Origin: Nitrospira sp. | Lineage (GTDB): Bacteria; Nitrospirota; Nitrospiria; Nitrospirales; Nitrospiraceae | Direction of reading: 5' to 3' | DNA length: 64,000 nucleotides | Assembly: GCA_029194675.1 (NCBI GenBank) | Contig: JARFXP010000004.1 | Span: forward strand, 1 to 64,000 | Part shown: positions 18,004-26,937 of the stretch, one piece after another | Layout: every line of letters starts with the position of its first letter | How positions within the stretch are numbered: position 1 is the first letter of the stretch | The notes under the pieces: generated by a model | Told to the model about the DNA's origin: nothing | Seen by the model: the letters and a program-made list of their open reading frames with translations, nothing else | Databases searched by the model: none | Translations under genes and position numbers: made by a program

Positions 18004-18528
18004 GCGAAGGGGCTGGGAAGTGCCTGAAGTATATATATATTTTATCGGGTATGCGATGGAGACCATCGCCTCGACCGCATCCTAAACTGGAGGTCGAGAC
18101 GTTCCGCTGTCTGTCGATTACTTGTGACAGCTGACCCACCTCATCATGGATCTATTGGGGGCCTGATCAGCAGACGTCAAGATGGACACAACAGCACAAA
18201 GCGACAGAACTCTTGAGAACACCATCTGCTTCATCGCGGGTCTTTCCGTTCCGGATGATTCATTGCACATCCATCAAAATTCCCTTGCCCCATGCGCACC
18301 ATTCATTCGCTCTTTCAAAAGGCTTCTGCCCCTTAAGAAAAGAAAGCGACTCTTTCTTTCCTCTGTATCCAAATGCCCGCTTCGTTATCGAACCACTTCA
18401 CATGCACGCATAATCACAATGTCGAAAATGAGATTGAGACTACACAATACAACAGAAATACACGTCCGGACGGGGAAGCGACACGCGGTCTGAGTGGGTA
18501 AGAGATTTGAGGCTAGATAGGGGACGGG
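18004..18528. other. Intergenic region, no supported gene
   Basis: About 520 bases beyond the cyclase promoter. It includes an AT tract at 18032-18046 (gtatatatatatttta) and a 103-codon plus-strand frame at 18182-18493, which has no ribosome site and an unconvincing composition. I see no RNA gene or repeat. Confidence 0.4.
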
Positions 18529-18786
18529 TTATCGCATCAAGAGGACAACGAGTGCGATGAAGCTCCACAGAGTGACAGAAAGGCGCAGCCCATTGCCAAT
18601 ACCTCTGGCAGCCCCCAACGGATCATCATCCAGCTCCTCCTGCAGCCCATCCCGCACCACTCGCAGCCGCCCCTCCTCGACTTTGCTGTTGGGCATGAGC
18701 AGCGCTTCCAAGGTCACTTGTGCTAGGACGAGATTTGCGACCGACTGAGGATGTGTTCCTCTGCCCGGGATTTGCGAAAGCGCCAT
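18529..18786 (-). CDS. Small tail-anchored hypothetical protein
   Basis: 85 residues from the ATG at 18786, chosen because AGAAGGA lies seven bases upstream; the longer frame to 18834 lacks such a site. The N-terminal part is soluble (LVLAQVTLEALLMPNSKVEEGRLRVVRDGLQEELDDD). The C-terminus is one hydrophobic helix ending in Arg (LRLSVTLWSFIALVVLLMR), a tail-anchor layout. I do not recognise the family. The good ribosome site and amphipathic helix support a real gene. Confidence 0.5.
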   Translation of the reverse strand: MALSQIPGRGTHPQSVANLVLAQVTLEALLMPNSKVEEGRLRVVRDGLQEELDDDPLGAARGIGNGLRLSVTLWSFIALVVLLMR

Positions 18787-19217
18787 GATCGCATCCTTCT
18801 CGATGCAGGTTATGAAGCGGTCTTCATACTCCATAGAGCAACAACGATACCGTGGGGCATCCGCTTCTCATAGTAAAACCACCTTTCTAGACCGCCTGTT
18901 CACGATTGGCCCACGACGGAGAGATCGAATAAGTCATTGATGAATATCGCTTCCTTTCCCTAGGAGCATCCACGTTCCAGTAAGTGTGGGCAGATCGCTC
19001 GACCACTCATCAACTCGTTCCCTGACGCTGGGACATTTTTAGGCATGAACCCAGGCAACTTTTGCACAGTGATGGCTCAAGTGGCCTACGCGAATCGGCA
19101 CTGCGGAGAGAAAAAATTCCACGCCGGTACTCGGAAAACTTGGTCGCCAAACCTGTCCCTGATAGAAACCTTCGGCAAGACTTGCTGCATCGCGTCTCCC
19201 GTGCGAAACTGTCATTC
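18787..19217. other. Intergenic region before the CDF transporter
   Basis: About 430 bases between the small tail-anchored gene and the cation transporter, which are read divergently. In-frame codons continue upstream of the transporter to 19062 but translate to an Arg-rich stretch unlike the family. No clear promoter boxes or repeats are visible. Confidence 0.35.
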
Positions 19218-20156
19218 ATGACGACAGTCGCTTCGTACACACATCTCCGATCGCGGCTCCGACTGGCGCTGGCCATCAACGCCGTGATCATCGCCGCTGA
19301 GTTTGTTGGCGGCTGGCTCCTCAATAGCATCGGACTCATGAGCGATGCAGGCCACAACCTCGTCGATCAAGGGTCGCTCTTCCTCGCCCTCTATGCCCAT
19401 CTACTCACCGCCCGGCCAGCATCGGAAAGTCGGACTTTTGGTTACCATCGCGCCGGCATCATCGCGGCATTTCTCAACAGTTTTATCCTCCTGTTGACCG
19501 CACTCGGCATCGCGCTGGTCGGCCTGAAGCGACTCCTGCAACCGGTTCCCGTGGACGGCTCGTGGGTCATGGTGGTTGCCTCCGTCAGTTTCGTGGCCAA
19601 TCTTGGGATTGCTCTGTTGCTCCAGCACGGAGCGAAAGACGATCTGAACATTCGGAGCGCGTTCTGGCACATGTTGGGAGATGCGTGGGTCTCGCTCGGC
19701 GTCATTGTCAGCGGTGGTGCAATGCTCCTCACAGGATGGACGGTCCTGGATCCCCTAGTCAGCTTGCTGGTCGTCGGCGCCATTGTCCGAGGTGCCTGGC
19801 CGATCTTTAGGGAGTCGATGGAGGTCCTGCTGGAATCGACGCCACCGGACATCAACGCATCTCATGTCGCTGCAACCATGGAAGCCATCCCTGGTGTCAA
19901 GAACGTGCACGACCTTCACATCTGGGCAGTCGAACCTCGCTTAGTCATGCTGACCAGCCATGTTATGATCGAACAGCATCGCACACCTCTGGAGTTACTG
20001 CAGTTGATCCAGAACCGGATCACGACGGATTTCGGCATCAAGCACATGACCATTCAACTGGAAACCGAGTGCTGCGATCCCGACGACATCCACTGCGACC
20101 TTCGGAAGCTGACCGGACACCACCACGAAACACATACCTTCGCGCACCATCACTGA
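19218..20156 (+). CDS. CDF-family divalent cation efflux transporter
   Basis: About 312 residues from the ATG at 19218. Helix I begins RLRLALAINAVIIAAEFVGGWLLNSIGLMSDAGHNLVDQ, which contains the HxxxD-type metal site (D-A-G-H-N-L-V-D). Helix V has the matching AFWHMLGDAWVSLGVIV. A cytoplasmic domain follows with IPGVKNVHDLHIWAVEP. The C-terminus is His/Cys-rich (TECCDPDDIHCDLRKLTGHHHETHTFAHHH) and probably binds metal. The HxxxD quartet fits zinc/cobalt/cadmium exporters of the CzcD/ZitB type. It exports metal from the cytoplasm using proton exchange. No ribosome site is evident; the start is set by family alignment. Confidence 0.92.
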   Translation: MTTVASYTHLRSRLRLALAINAVIIAAEFVGGWLLNSIGLMSDAGHNLVDQGSLFLALYAHLLTARPASESRTFGYHRAGIIAAFLNSFILLLTALGIALVGLKRLLQPVPVDGSWVMVVASVSFVANLGIALLLQHGAKDDLNIRSAFWHMLGDAWVSLGVIVSGGAMLLTGWTVLDPLVSLLVVGAIVRGAWPIFRESMEVLLESTPPDINASHVAATMEAIPGVKNVHDLHIWAVEPRLVMLTSHVMIEQHRTPLELLQLIQNRITTDFGIKHMTIQLETECCDPDDIHCDLRKLTGHHHETHTFAHHH

Positions 20157-20378
20157 CCATTCATTACCTATCAGGGTTCGGACACTCGTTGTGGGGTTTC
20201 CGTTGGTGCCTGAGATCGCCCAACATGACGGTCTCGCCGCAGCGCCTCAACATTGTGGGTCCAGAAGTCTTTTCGCTTTCTCGACCTGCGAACCTTCGCA
20301 GTAGATTCTATGTGTACATTCAAGCTGAGGCAGAAACCGTGCGACCGTGGAGTCGTCTCGAAACCATTCAACTCAACC

Positions 20379-22064
20379 ATATAGCCCGCATTATTCACAA
20401 CCGATGACGAAAAGCCGCATGCAAGCTGTTGTGGAGCGCCGAGCGCTCCATCTGCCCGTCGAGAGCGAGGCCGACTGGGGAAGAAGCCCGCAGTGCAGAC
20501 GCTCCGAGAAGGCCTGAACATGGGGACACGCGCTGGAGAAAGGATTCACGACAGACGTCTCCCCTCTGATCGCTCTGGGTTGCCGTCCTGCACGAGATCG
20601 GGCGGGCGTTTAGCCCGGCGTGGCGCCCACTGCCACAGCCAGCCGTCGCCAGGTCGCGCCCCAGGGAGCTGTCCGAGACAAATGCAGTACGATCCGGCGG
20701 ACCGAGCGTTCCACCCAGGCCGCCAGCTTCAACAGCCGCGCTCGCAGCGTCGAGACTTGCGCGTCCGCACCGTTCATCCCCTGCGTCCGGCGGCGCAGTT
20801 CCTGGAGCAGCACGTAGGACGCCGCCGTGAGCAACACGCGGAATTGGTTGGCCCAGAATCGCGAACAGCTCGTGCGGTCCAGCGCCAGGCCATGATGCAA
20901 CTCCTTGAGCCGGTTCTCCATGGTCCCCGCGCTGGCAGTAGAGCGCATAGACGGTGGCTGGAGTCTCCGGAAGATTGGTGACCACGAAGCGCGGATTGCA
21001 CTTGGGAGCACGCCCGGGGAGGCGCACCACCTCGGCCTTGATGATCGCGCGCCGGCGATGCGACCAGCTCTGGGCGGCGTACAGGGTCTCGCCATAGACG
21101 TGCTCCGTGCGGCCGCTGAACTTGGACAGGCCGTAGGCCTCCCCCAGCACCGGCCCGCCCGCTGCGTCAGCCGGGCATTGCTGGCCAGCCCCACGACGTA
21201 CTCGACCCGCTCGGCTTCCAGCAGCTCCAGCCTGTCATTCCCCGCAAGGCCACCCCCGGAAACGCCCACCGCAGGCGACGCAGGAGGGCGCGCAGCAGGC
21301 CAACGGCTCCGCGCTTCGCTGGACTATTACCCGGCCGCAGCACGATCGCCACGACATATTGCTCGGTCTCGTCATTGAGCGTCAGGGTCGCCACCAGCAG
21401 GAGATAGCACCAGCTCTCATAATGTCCGTTGAAGAAGGCCAACTCTTGTTGTCCGTGCGTCGGATCGTCCGTCGGGTCCAAATCAATCGTGATGCGCTGC
21501 GCGCGCCCCTTGAGCCGGCGCCGGTGGTGCGCGATGACCGTCGCCGCCAAGATCCGCCCCATCCGATACAGGGCCCGCGGCCCCACGGCATTCTCAAAGC
21601 GGGACAGAGTGGGCTGCGAGGCCAACGCCGGTCCCGTCACCGGATCGCGCCCCACGGCCAGTTTGTGCAGCGGATCGTCCGCCAGCCGGGCCGCATCATT
21701 GCCGTCCTCGTACCCACGCGCCAGACCGAAGAGCCGTTGCCGCAGCAGATCCCGCATGGCATGCCAGATCTTGTCCGGATCGCGACGGTCGGGCAGGCAC
21801 GCCGCCAACTGCTGAGTCAACTGCAGTCGCTCATCCACGGCCTTGAGCAGCGCGACGCCCCCATCGGTGCTGGCATGGGCCCGGTCGAATCGGGCCACAG
21901 TCTTCATCTTGGAATGGAATTCGAACATCAGTTGCGGGATACACTCTGTCGCCATCAAGTCTCCTTTCCACTGTACGTAGAAGCGTCTGAACACCGCTCC
22001 TATAGCACAGTTGGGAGCCTCGGTGACTTTTTTATTACCAGAGTCGTGAATTATCCAGGATAGT
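20379..22064 (-). mobile_element. IS1380-family insertion sequence, decayed
   Basis: A roughly 1.69-kb element. Its imperfect terminal inverted repeats match at tatagcccgcattattcac on the left (20380-20398) and, read inverted, tatcctggataattcac on the right (about 22045-22061). The size and transposase fit IS1380. Boundaries are accurate to a few bases. I could not identify a certain target duplication. The element cuts off the end of the small gene at 22051-22296. Confidence 0.7.
20610..21955 (-). pseudogene. IS1380-family transposase, frameshifted
   Basis: The ATG at 21955 has GGAGA seven bases upstream. The first frame reads FHSKMKTVARFDRAHASTDGGVALL and ITIDLDPTDDPTHGQQELAFFNGHY, which holds the first catalytic aspartate of the DDE domain. 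The reading then moves through at least three frames: GNDRLELLEAERVEYVVGLASN, then YGETLYAAQSWSHRRRAIIKAEVV, then GTMENRLKELHHGLALDRTSC with the final catalytic glutamate region. At the first shift, near 21245, the family motif around the second catalytic Asp (usually a D-S-G-F) seems to be missing, so a short deletion has removed an active-site residue. The protein cannot be functional. Confidence 0.8.
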
Positions 22065-22296
22065 GGTTTGTTTTTGGATGTTTCTTCAGCACTTTCAAAT
22101 AATCCTCGTCGTTGAGTTTTGGCCCTTTGCTTTCAAATACGTCTTGCTGAGCATCGATGCCATGCTCGTCCAGAGCCGCCTTATGACAGTGCCATCGCTC
22201 TACAGTATTCTTCGGTGTTTGGGCATCCACGCGTTCCTCGAAGCCACGTTTGACCAACTGCCTCTCAATAAACACTTTTCTTGCTATTTCTCGCAC
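22051..22296 (-). pseudogene. Hypothetical gene truncated by the IS1380 element
   Basis: 81 residues from a GTG at 22296 with GAGAAG just upstream. Its composition (Lys/Glu/His-rich, for example KRGFEERVDAQTPKNTVERWH and LNDEDYLKVLKKHPKTNHYPG) and lower GC differ from the neighbouring IS DNA. The last codons and stop come from the IS terminal repeat, so the original gene was longer. I do not recognise the family. Confidence 0.45.
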
Positions 22297-22351
22297 CTTC
22301 TCAGCATTCCTTTTTCTTCAAGAAAACAACAGATAAAGCTTTGATCGTCTA

Positions 22352-23234
22352 GGGCGTGTCATCAGTTGAGCCATATGACCGAGGCGGCGCGATAGATAGC
22401 ACCGAGGAAGTTATGCGCCCGGTTATCGTACCGTGTGGCCGTGTGGCAATGGCGCGGTCGTGCGTGAGTGTTGCGAAGAAATTCTCGATCAAATGTCTGG
22501 CCTTCTACATGTCCTTCTCGTAGTCGCGCTGTTGCGTGCGATGTGATGTGGGTGGAATGACGGGTTTGACGCCGGCTTTTGCCAACAGGTCGAGGACACG
22601 CTCCTGCGCATCATACGCGTTATCCGCCAGAAACGCCTGAATGGTTTCAAGGAGATTGGGCAGCAGCCTATCAGCCCCTTCCAGATCGTGGGCTTGCCCC
22701 GGCGTCAGATGGAAGCCTGTGGGATTGCCCAGCGCATCGCACGACGCATGGTTTTTTGTCGTCAATCTGCCTTTTGAGCGCCCGATGCATTCCATTTCCC
22801 GGTCCTCCCTTTTGCGCCGGCTGAGTGCTGGTGGGCGCGGACGATGGCGGAATCGATCATCGCGTAGTCGTTGTCGGCGTCTTCGGCCAGATATGCAAAC
22901 ATCCTTTGCCAGACGCCGCGGTTGCTCCAGCGCGTGTGACGTGTGTGGACCACCCGGAAAGCCCCGAACCGCTCCGGCCGATCGCGCCAGGCGATCTCGG
23001 CGCGGCAACGATAGAGAACCGCGTCAACACACAGCCGGTTCTCCTTGGCCGTCCCTCCGACATGTCCCTCCCGGCCAGGGAGAGCATCCTTGATCCGTTC
23101 CCATTGCTCATCTCGCAACGCCTAGCGCCTTTGGGTCATTCATAAGCCTCTCCCCTGGCTCATGACTATTGAATCACACGCACATTCTCATGTGAATCCG
23201 GAACATGATGGCGCCGCTAACGGATGACACGCCC
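22352..23234 (-). mobile_element. IS5-family (IS427-like) insertion sequence, decayed
   Basis: An 883-bp element bounded by perfect 12-bp inverted repeats, gggcgtgtcatc at 22352-22363 and gatgacacgccc at 23223-23234. TA flanks both ends, as cta on the left and tag on the right, as expected for insertion into CTAG with a 2-bp duplication. Size, ends and two-frame transposase fit the IS427 group of IS5. Confidence 0.85.
22362..23139 (-). pseudogene. IS5-family transposase with stops and frameshift
   Basis: The natural start ATGACCCAAAGGCGC at 23139 is followed at once by TAG, where relatives read through into LRDEQWERIKDALPG. Frame A continues to GRTGKWNASGAQKAD and frame B from IGRSKGRLTTKNHASCDALGNPTGFHLTPGQAHD. 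This A/B junction may be the programmed frameshift typical of IS427 elements. A second TAG after QQRDYEKDM stands where a Tyr precedes KARHLIENFF, and a further shift follows before the terminal GAIYRAASVIWLN. At least two stops and one shift mean it is inactive. Confidence 0.82.
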
Positions 23235-23237
23235 TAG

Positions 23238-24503
23238 GAGCCTGGCCGACATTGACCCCCCACTTGTGTGCAGCCGTGGATTCGGTCATCGACGGAGTGC
23301 CGAGTGAGGCGGCTACGTGATGACCACTCGAACCTTTCGCCCCTACGATCCTGATGACTTGTGACTGTTGCCGCCGTCACCGCGCGAGTGGTTGCCGGAG
23401 GACCACCTGGCGTACTTCGTGACGGATCTGGTGGAGGAACTGAATCTCACGCCCATCCTCGCCACCTATGGCGGCGTAACGCGTGGCACGGTGCCGTATC
23501 ATCCCCAGCTGCTGGTCACGGTATTGCGGTATGCCTATGCCGTGGGGATTCCGGCCTCGCGGCAGATTGCGCGGGAACTGGAAGAGGATGTGGCGTTTCG
23601 GGTGCTGGCGGCCAATCAGCGGCCGGATTTCCGGACCCTCAGTGACGTTCGGAAGCCGCATCTGACAGCATTGGCTGATCGGTTTGTGCAGGTCCTGAAG
23701 CTCTGCCAACGGGCGGGCTTGGTGAAGCTGAGGCACATCGCGCTGGATGGGACGAAGGTCAAGGCCAATGCCTCGAACAAGGCCATGCGTTATGGTCGGA
23801 TGGTGACGCAGGCGGAGATCGCCGATGCTCGGGACGATGCGGCGTATGGCCCCGACCGGCGGGGCGATGAACGGCCCGCCGAACTTGCGCGCCGCGAGCA
23901 GCGGCTCCAGACCATTCGGGCCGCCAAGGCCGTGCTGGAGCAGGTGCTGGTGAATACCGAGCAGGTCCCCCGGATCGTGACGATGGACGCGGGCTCTTGC
24001 AGCGAGGCGAACGTCATGGCCCTCACGGCGCTGGGCTGTACGCCGCTCATCCCGCCGGATCGCCAACTCCATAGCCCGGTGGTGCTGAGAGCTTCCCGTG
24101 GACGACCGCCCGCGGGCTTGTCGGTCGCCGATCGGATGCGCCGCACGCTCCGCACGACGCGCGGGCGACGATGCTATGCTCAGCGCAAAGCGATTGGCGA
24201 GCCGGTCTTCGGTCAGATCACGCAGGGCCGGGGCTATCGGCAGTTCTTGTTACGCGGGATGCGGCAGGTGCGTGGGGAATGGGCGCTGATCTGTCCGACC
24301 CCCAATGTGCGTAAGCTCTGGACCGCCCTCTGTCGGCAACGGCGACGCCCCGGCGAGGGGCTACGGGCAGTGGGCAGAAGCCGGAAGGCGGAGCGGAACG
24401 TCTACGGGTAGTCGAAGATCGTAGGCGCATCCGTCTGTGGGTCCGCGAATACGGGCTCACCTGGAACGATCAGCCGGCGCTCAGGTCAATGTCGGACAGG
24501 CTC
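23238..24503 (+). mobile_element. IS1182-family insertion sequence, decayed
   Basis: A 1266-bp element with 21-bp inverted repeats differing at one position: gagcctggccgacattgacc on the left and, inverted, gagcctgtccgacattgacc on the right. A CTAG target duplication flanks it at 23234-23237 and 24504-24507. The left CTAG is formed by the last base of the neighbouring IS5 plus its TAG flank, so this element inserted after the IS5. It is shorter than full-length relatives because of an internal deletion. Confidence 0.85.
23320..24411 (+). pseudogene. IS1182-family transposase with premature stop and internal deletion
   Basis: The start ATGACCACTCGAACC at 23320 reads MTTRTFRPYDPDDL and then meets TGA at 23362-23364. 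The frame resumes as LPPSPREWLPEDHLAYFVTDLVEELN, SRQIARELEEDVAFRVLAANQRPDFRTLSDVRK and LRHIALDGTKVKANASN, which includes the first DDE aspartate. After KAVLEQ the text jumps to VLVNTEQVPRIVTMDAGSCSEANV, missing a stretch of perhaps 80 residues present in the family. The DAGSCSEAN segment corresponds to the second catalytic aspartate. Premature stop plus deletion make it inactive. Confidence 0.82.
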
Positions 24504-25285
24504 CTAGTCGCAGTAAACGCAGGGGTGAGGGAGCCCGGCGACACGGCCAAGCTTTGCAAGTTGTTATTGCTGGCCTGTGCCGCTCGTTCAACGGTGATGG
24601 CGTACGTCTTAGAGCTTTGGTTTGGGGCAGTGACGGTGATCGACACGACTTTGCTTGTCCCTGGCCTACCGAGTGGAATGGTGGCTTGACCGGTGGCTTG
24701 CCCCACCCCGGGATCAGCGATCGAACCGGACAGGACAGCGTTCGAGTCGGACTTGGTGGCAGAGACCGTCACGCTGGGGACGTCGGTTGCAACATTCACC
24801 GTGTAGCTCAGTGTGCCGGCAGCGAATGCGGGGGCAAGGGAGCCTGGCTCCACCGTCAACGCAGACAGATTGTTGTCGCTCGATAAGAGTCTCGTGACGG
24901 TGACCGTATAGGTGCTTTCCTGGCCCGTCTGTGACGTTAAGACGATGGAGACGGTTGTGGTTGTTCCCGGTGCGCCTAACGGCACGGACCTCCCCTGCCC
25001 GACAGAGGTTGGGGTCCCATTGATTGTCATGGTTGTCGTGCTGTCCTTAGGGGCGGCTGTCACGGTGACGGCGGTCGCCGATGTCGGCGCATCGACCGTA
25101 TAGTCGGTAGTATTGCTGGAAAACGCCGGCTGGAGGGCGCCGGGAGTGACAACCAAGCTGGAAAGCGGTACCTGAACTTCATCCGAGATCGATGCGGAGT
25201 CTTTGCAGCCATAGGCGCTCAAGCCGATTGCGGAGATAAGGACGGCGACGAACCGTTGTCCAGGGTAGATATGATTCCATCTCAT
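24504..25285 (-). pseudogene. Cadherin-like beta-sandwich lipoprotein, truncated
   Basis: The ATG at 25285 gives a lipoprotein signal, RFVAVLISAIGLSAYGC; upstream in-frame starts extend to 25348. Two full repeats and part of a third follow, each opening L-S-x-L-x-V-x-P-G-x-L-x-P-A-F and carrying a Y-T-V or Y-A-I-T-V strand, the pattern of cadherin-like beta-sandwich domains (PF12733 type). The frame enters the IS1182 end after PAFTATR. Rejoining the DNA across both IS elements gives only 12 more codons (RRSKLYLLFS region) before a stop, so the gene had probably lost its 3' end earlier. Surface adhesion or carbohydrate binding is plausible. Confidence 0.7.
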
Positions 25286-25551
25286 GTAAAGCCGGTCGTG
25301 TTCATTCGATGTTGTGAGTGGGGAACTGTTCATCCTTTTGAACCGCACCCATGGATGCCGATATCACAGGAGGGTTCTCGGTCCGGTCTACCTCTACTAG
25401 TGCGAGGGCGACCAGATGCCGGATAGATGATCGCGCTCCGGGTGGTCAAGCCTCTGATCGACAATTGAACACCGGATTCTACAGAGCAGCAAAAACGTCG
25501 GTATTTCGGCGCCACGTATCTGGAGGCCCTAATGAGGCAGATGCTGATGAC

Positions 25552-26934
25552 TCAGCGTCCTGCAGGGGGTTTTTCTTGTGACTTGGCCAGGAGATCGGCC
25601 TCGGGCGGAATCTGCGATAGGAGATCCGGGCGGACCAGATATACACCTTGCAGGCGTTGACCAGTGGCATAGCGGAGATTGCCTGTCTGGTTGCCGAGGG
25701 TCAGTTTCCCTGAGGTCTTGCCGTCCTTGCTGGTCGCGATAAATTCTGCAGCGGGAGACAGGAGCCCATAGGGGGCGAGTGGTGCGGATTGTTTCATGAC
25801 GCGTTCTTCGGCCGGAAGATTCGCGACCCGGCTGACAAAGAGATCTGCCGCTTCTTGGCTGACTTTCTCGTCAGGCCGGCCTTCGAGGACCCATACGCCC
25901 GTCTGGTTGATCAAGACATACTGATGATCTCTCGTCTTCACCGACAACATGGCGATGTCGGTGTAGTCGAGGCCGAGCAGTCTCTTGTCCTGGAAATTGA
26001 AAAGTTCTTTCGTGAGGTCTTTGATCAGGGCGGGGTTGATACGATAGAGGGGGGCGTCGGCCGTCGTCTCCGCGATGGCCTCCCCGCTTTGCGGGTTCGG
26101 TTGATAGAGCCGAACTGATTGGTCACCGGTTGAGGTATGCAGCGTGATTTTTACTCTGGGGGCCGTCAGGGTCTTGGCAACGGCATCTCGTTCGGGACCG
26201 GGATCGATGATGCCGAGCGCCTTCAGATCTTCCAACCGAAACATCAACGAGCGAACTTCATTCTGGTCGGCTTCGGCTTCGATCGGATAGCGGATCTTCC
26301 ATGAAGGCCTGGGCTTATCCTTCGTCATATTGTAGATCACGATTTCGGTCGTGGGATAAGTCAAGCGGACCCGTTCGACATCATTCTGCACGAACCGCAA
26401 GAGCTCCTTGCGGCGGAATGTCATCAACGACTTGTTGATGAAGTCTTTCGGTGCCAAATTCGTTAACAGCACATGCCGATCCGACCCGCGGAGCACATAG
26501 AGCGTATTGGAGAGAGGGCCGCTGTCGCCGATGGAAATCGTCTCTTGCTGCGTTCCCGAGGTGATCCTGAGGGTCGATACCGGTTGCTCGAGGCCAAATG
26601 GCGCCAGCGCGGTGGCCTTGTCCTCCACGGTTCGAGTGACTGTCCCCGTCACGAGGGCACGAATGAGGGACTGCACTTCACGGTTATCGGCGTCCGTTTG
26701 AAGTGGAGCCACGATAGACCATTTGCCCGGCTCCGTCAGCTTGAATTCGATGGGACCCTGAACGGTGGTGACCGAGAGGCCAGTGATCGCAGTTTCCGGG
26801 AAAGGCAGGATGTGCTTCTGTTCGCTTTCCTGTTTCTCTTCTCGCTCCTTCGCGGGAAATTCTACAAGGTAGAGATAGCTCCCCAAACCAGCCAGCACTA
26901 TGAGCATGAGCAGAGTCGGCCAGTAGCGTGTCAT
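25552..26934 (-). CDS. DUF4340-domain protein of the Gld-like ABC operon
   Basis: 460 residues: one N-terminal membrane helix (PTLLMLIVLAGLGSYLYLVEF), then a long extracytoplasmic part made of repeated beta-rich modules. Examples are ITGLSVTTVQGPIEFKLTEPGKWSIVAPLQTDADNREVQSLIRALV and a second copy with IPIEAEADQNEVRSLMFRLEDLKALG-like spacing. This is the DUF4340 pattern, a family almost always next to GldG-like proteins. It starts 3 bases after the GldG-like stop and is the last gene of the operon. It likely forms a periplasmic part of the ABC complex. Substrate unknown. Confidence 0.85.
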   Translation of the reverse strand: MTRYWPTLLMLIVLAGLGSYLYLVEFPAKEREEKQESEQKHILPFPETAITGLSVTTVQGPIEFKLTEPGKWSIVAPLQTDADNREVQSLIRALVTGTVTRTVEDKATALAPFGLEQPVSTLRITSGTQQETISIGDSGPLSNTLYVLRGSDRHVLLTNLAPKDFINKSLMTFRRKELLRFVQNDVERVRLTYPTTEIVIYNMTKDKPRPSWKIRYPIEAEADQNEVRSLMFRLEDLKALGIIDPGPERDAVAKTLTAPRVKITLHTSTGDQSVRLYQPNPQSGEAIAETTADAPLYRINPALIKDLTKELFNFQDKRLLGLDYTDIAMLSVKTRDHQYVLINQTGVWVLEGRPDEKVSQEAADLFVSRVANLPAEERVMKQSAPLAPYGLLSPAAEFIATSKDGKTSGKLTLGNQTGNLRYATGQRLQGVYLVRPDLLSQIPPEADLLAKSQEKPPAGR

Positions 26935-26937
26935 GGG

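Noticed and set aside
18182-18493. 103-codon plus-strand frame upstream of the cyclase
   Set aside because: No ribosome site, no motif and a low-quality composition; it starts close to the cyclase promoter on the other strand.
20379-24503. The three-IS cluster as one composite transposon
   Set aside because: The elements are of three different families with unrelated ends, and no cargo lies between matching copies.
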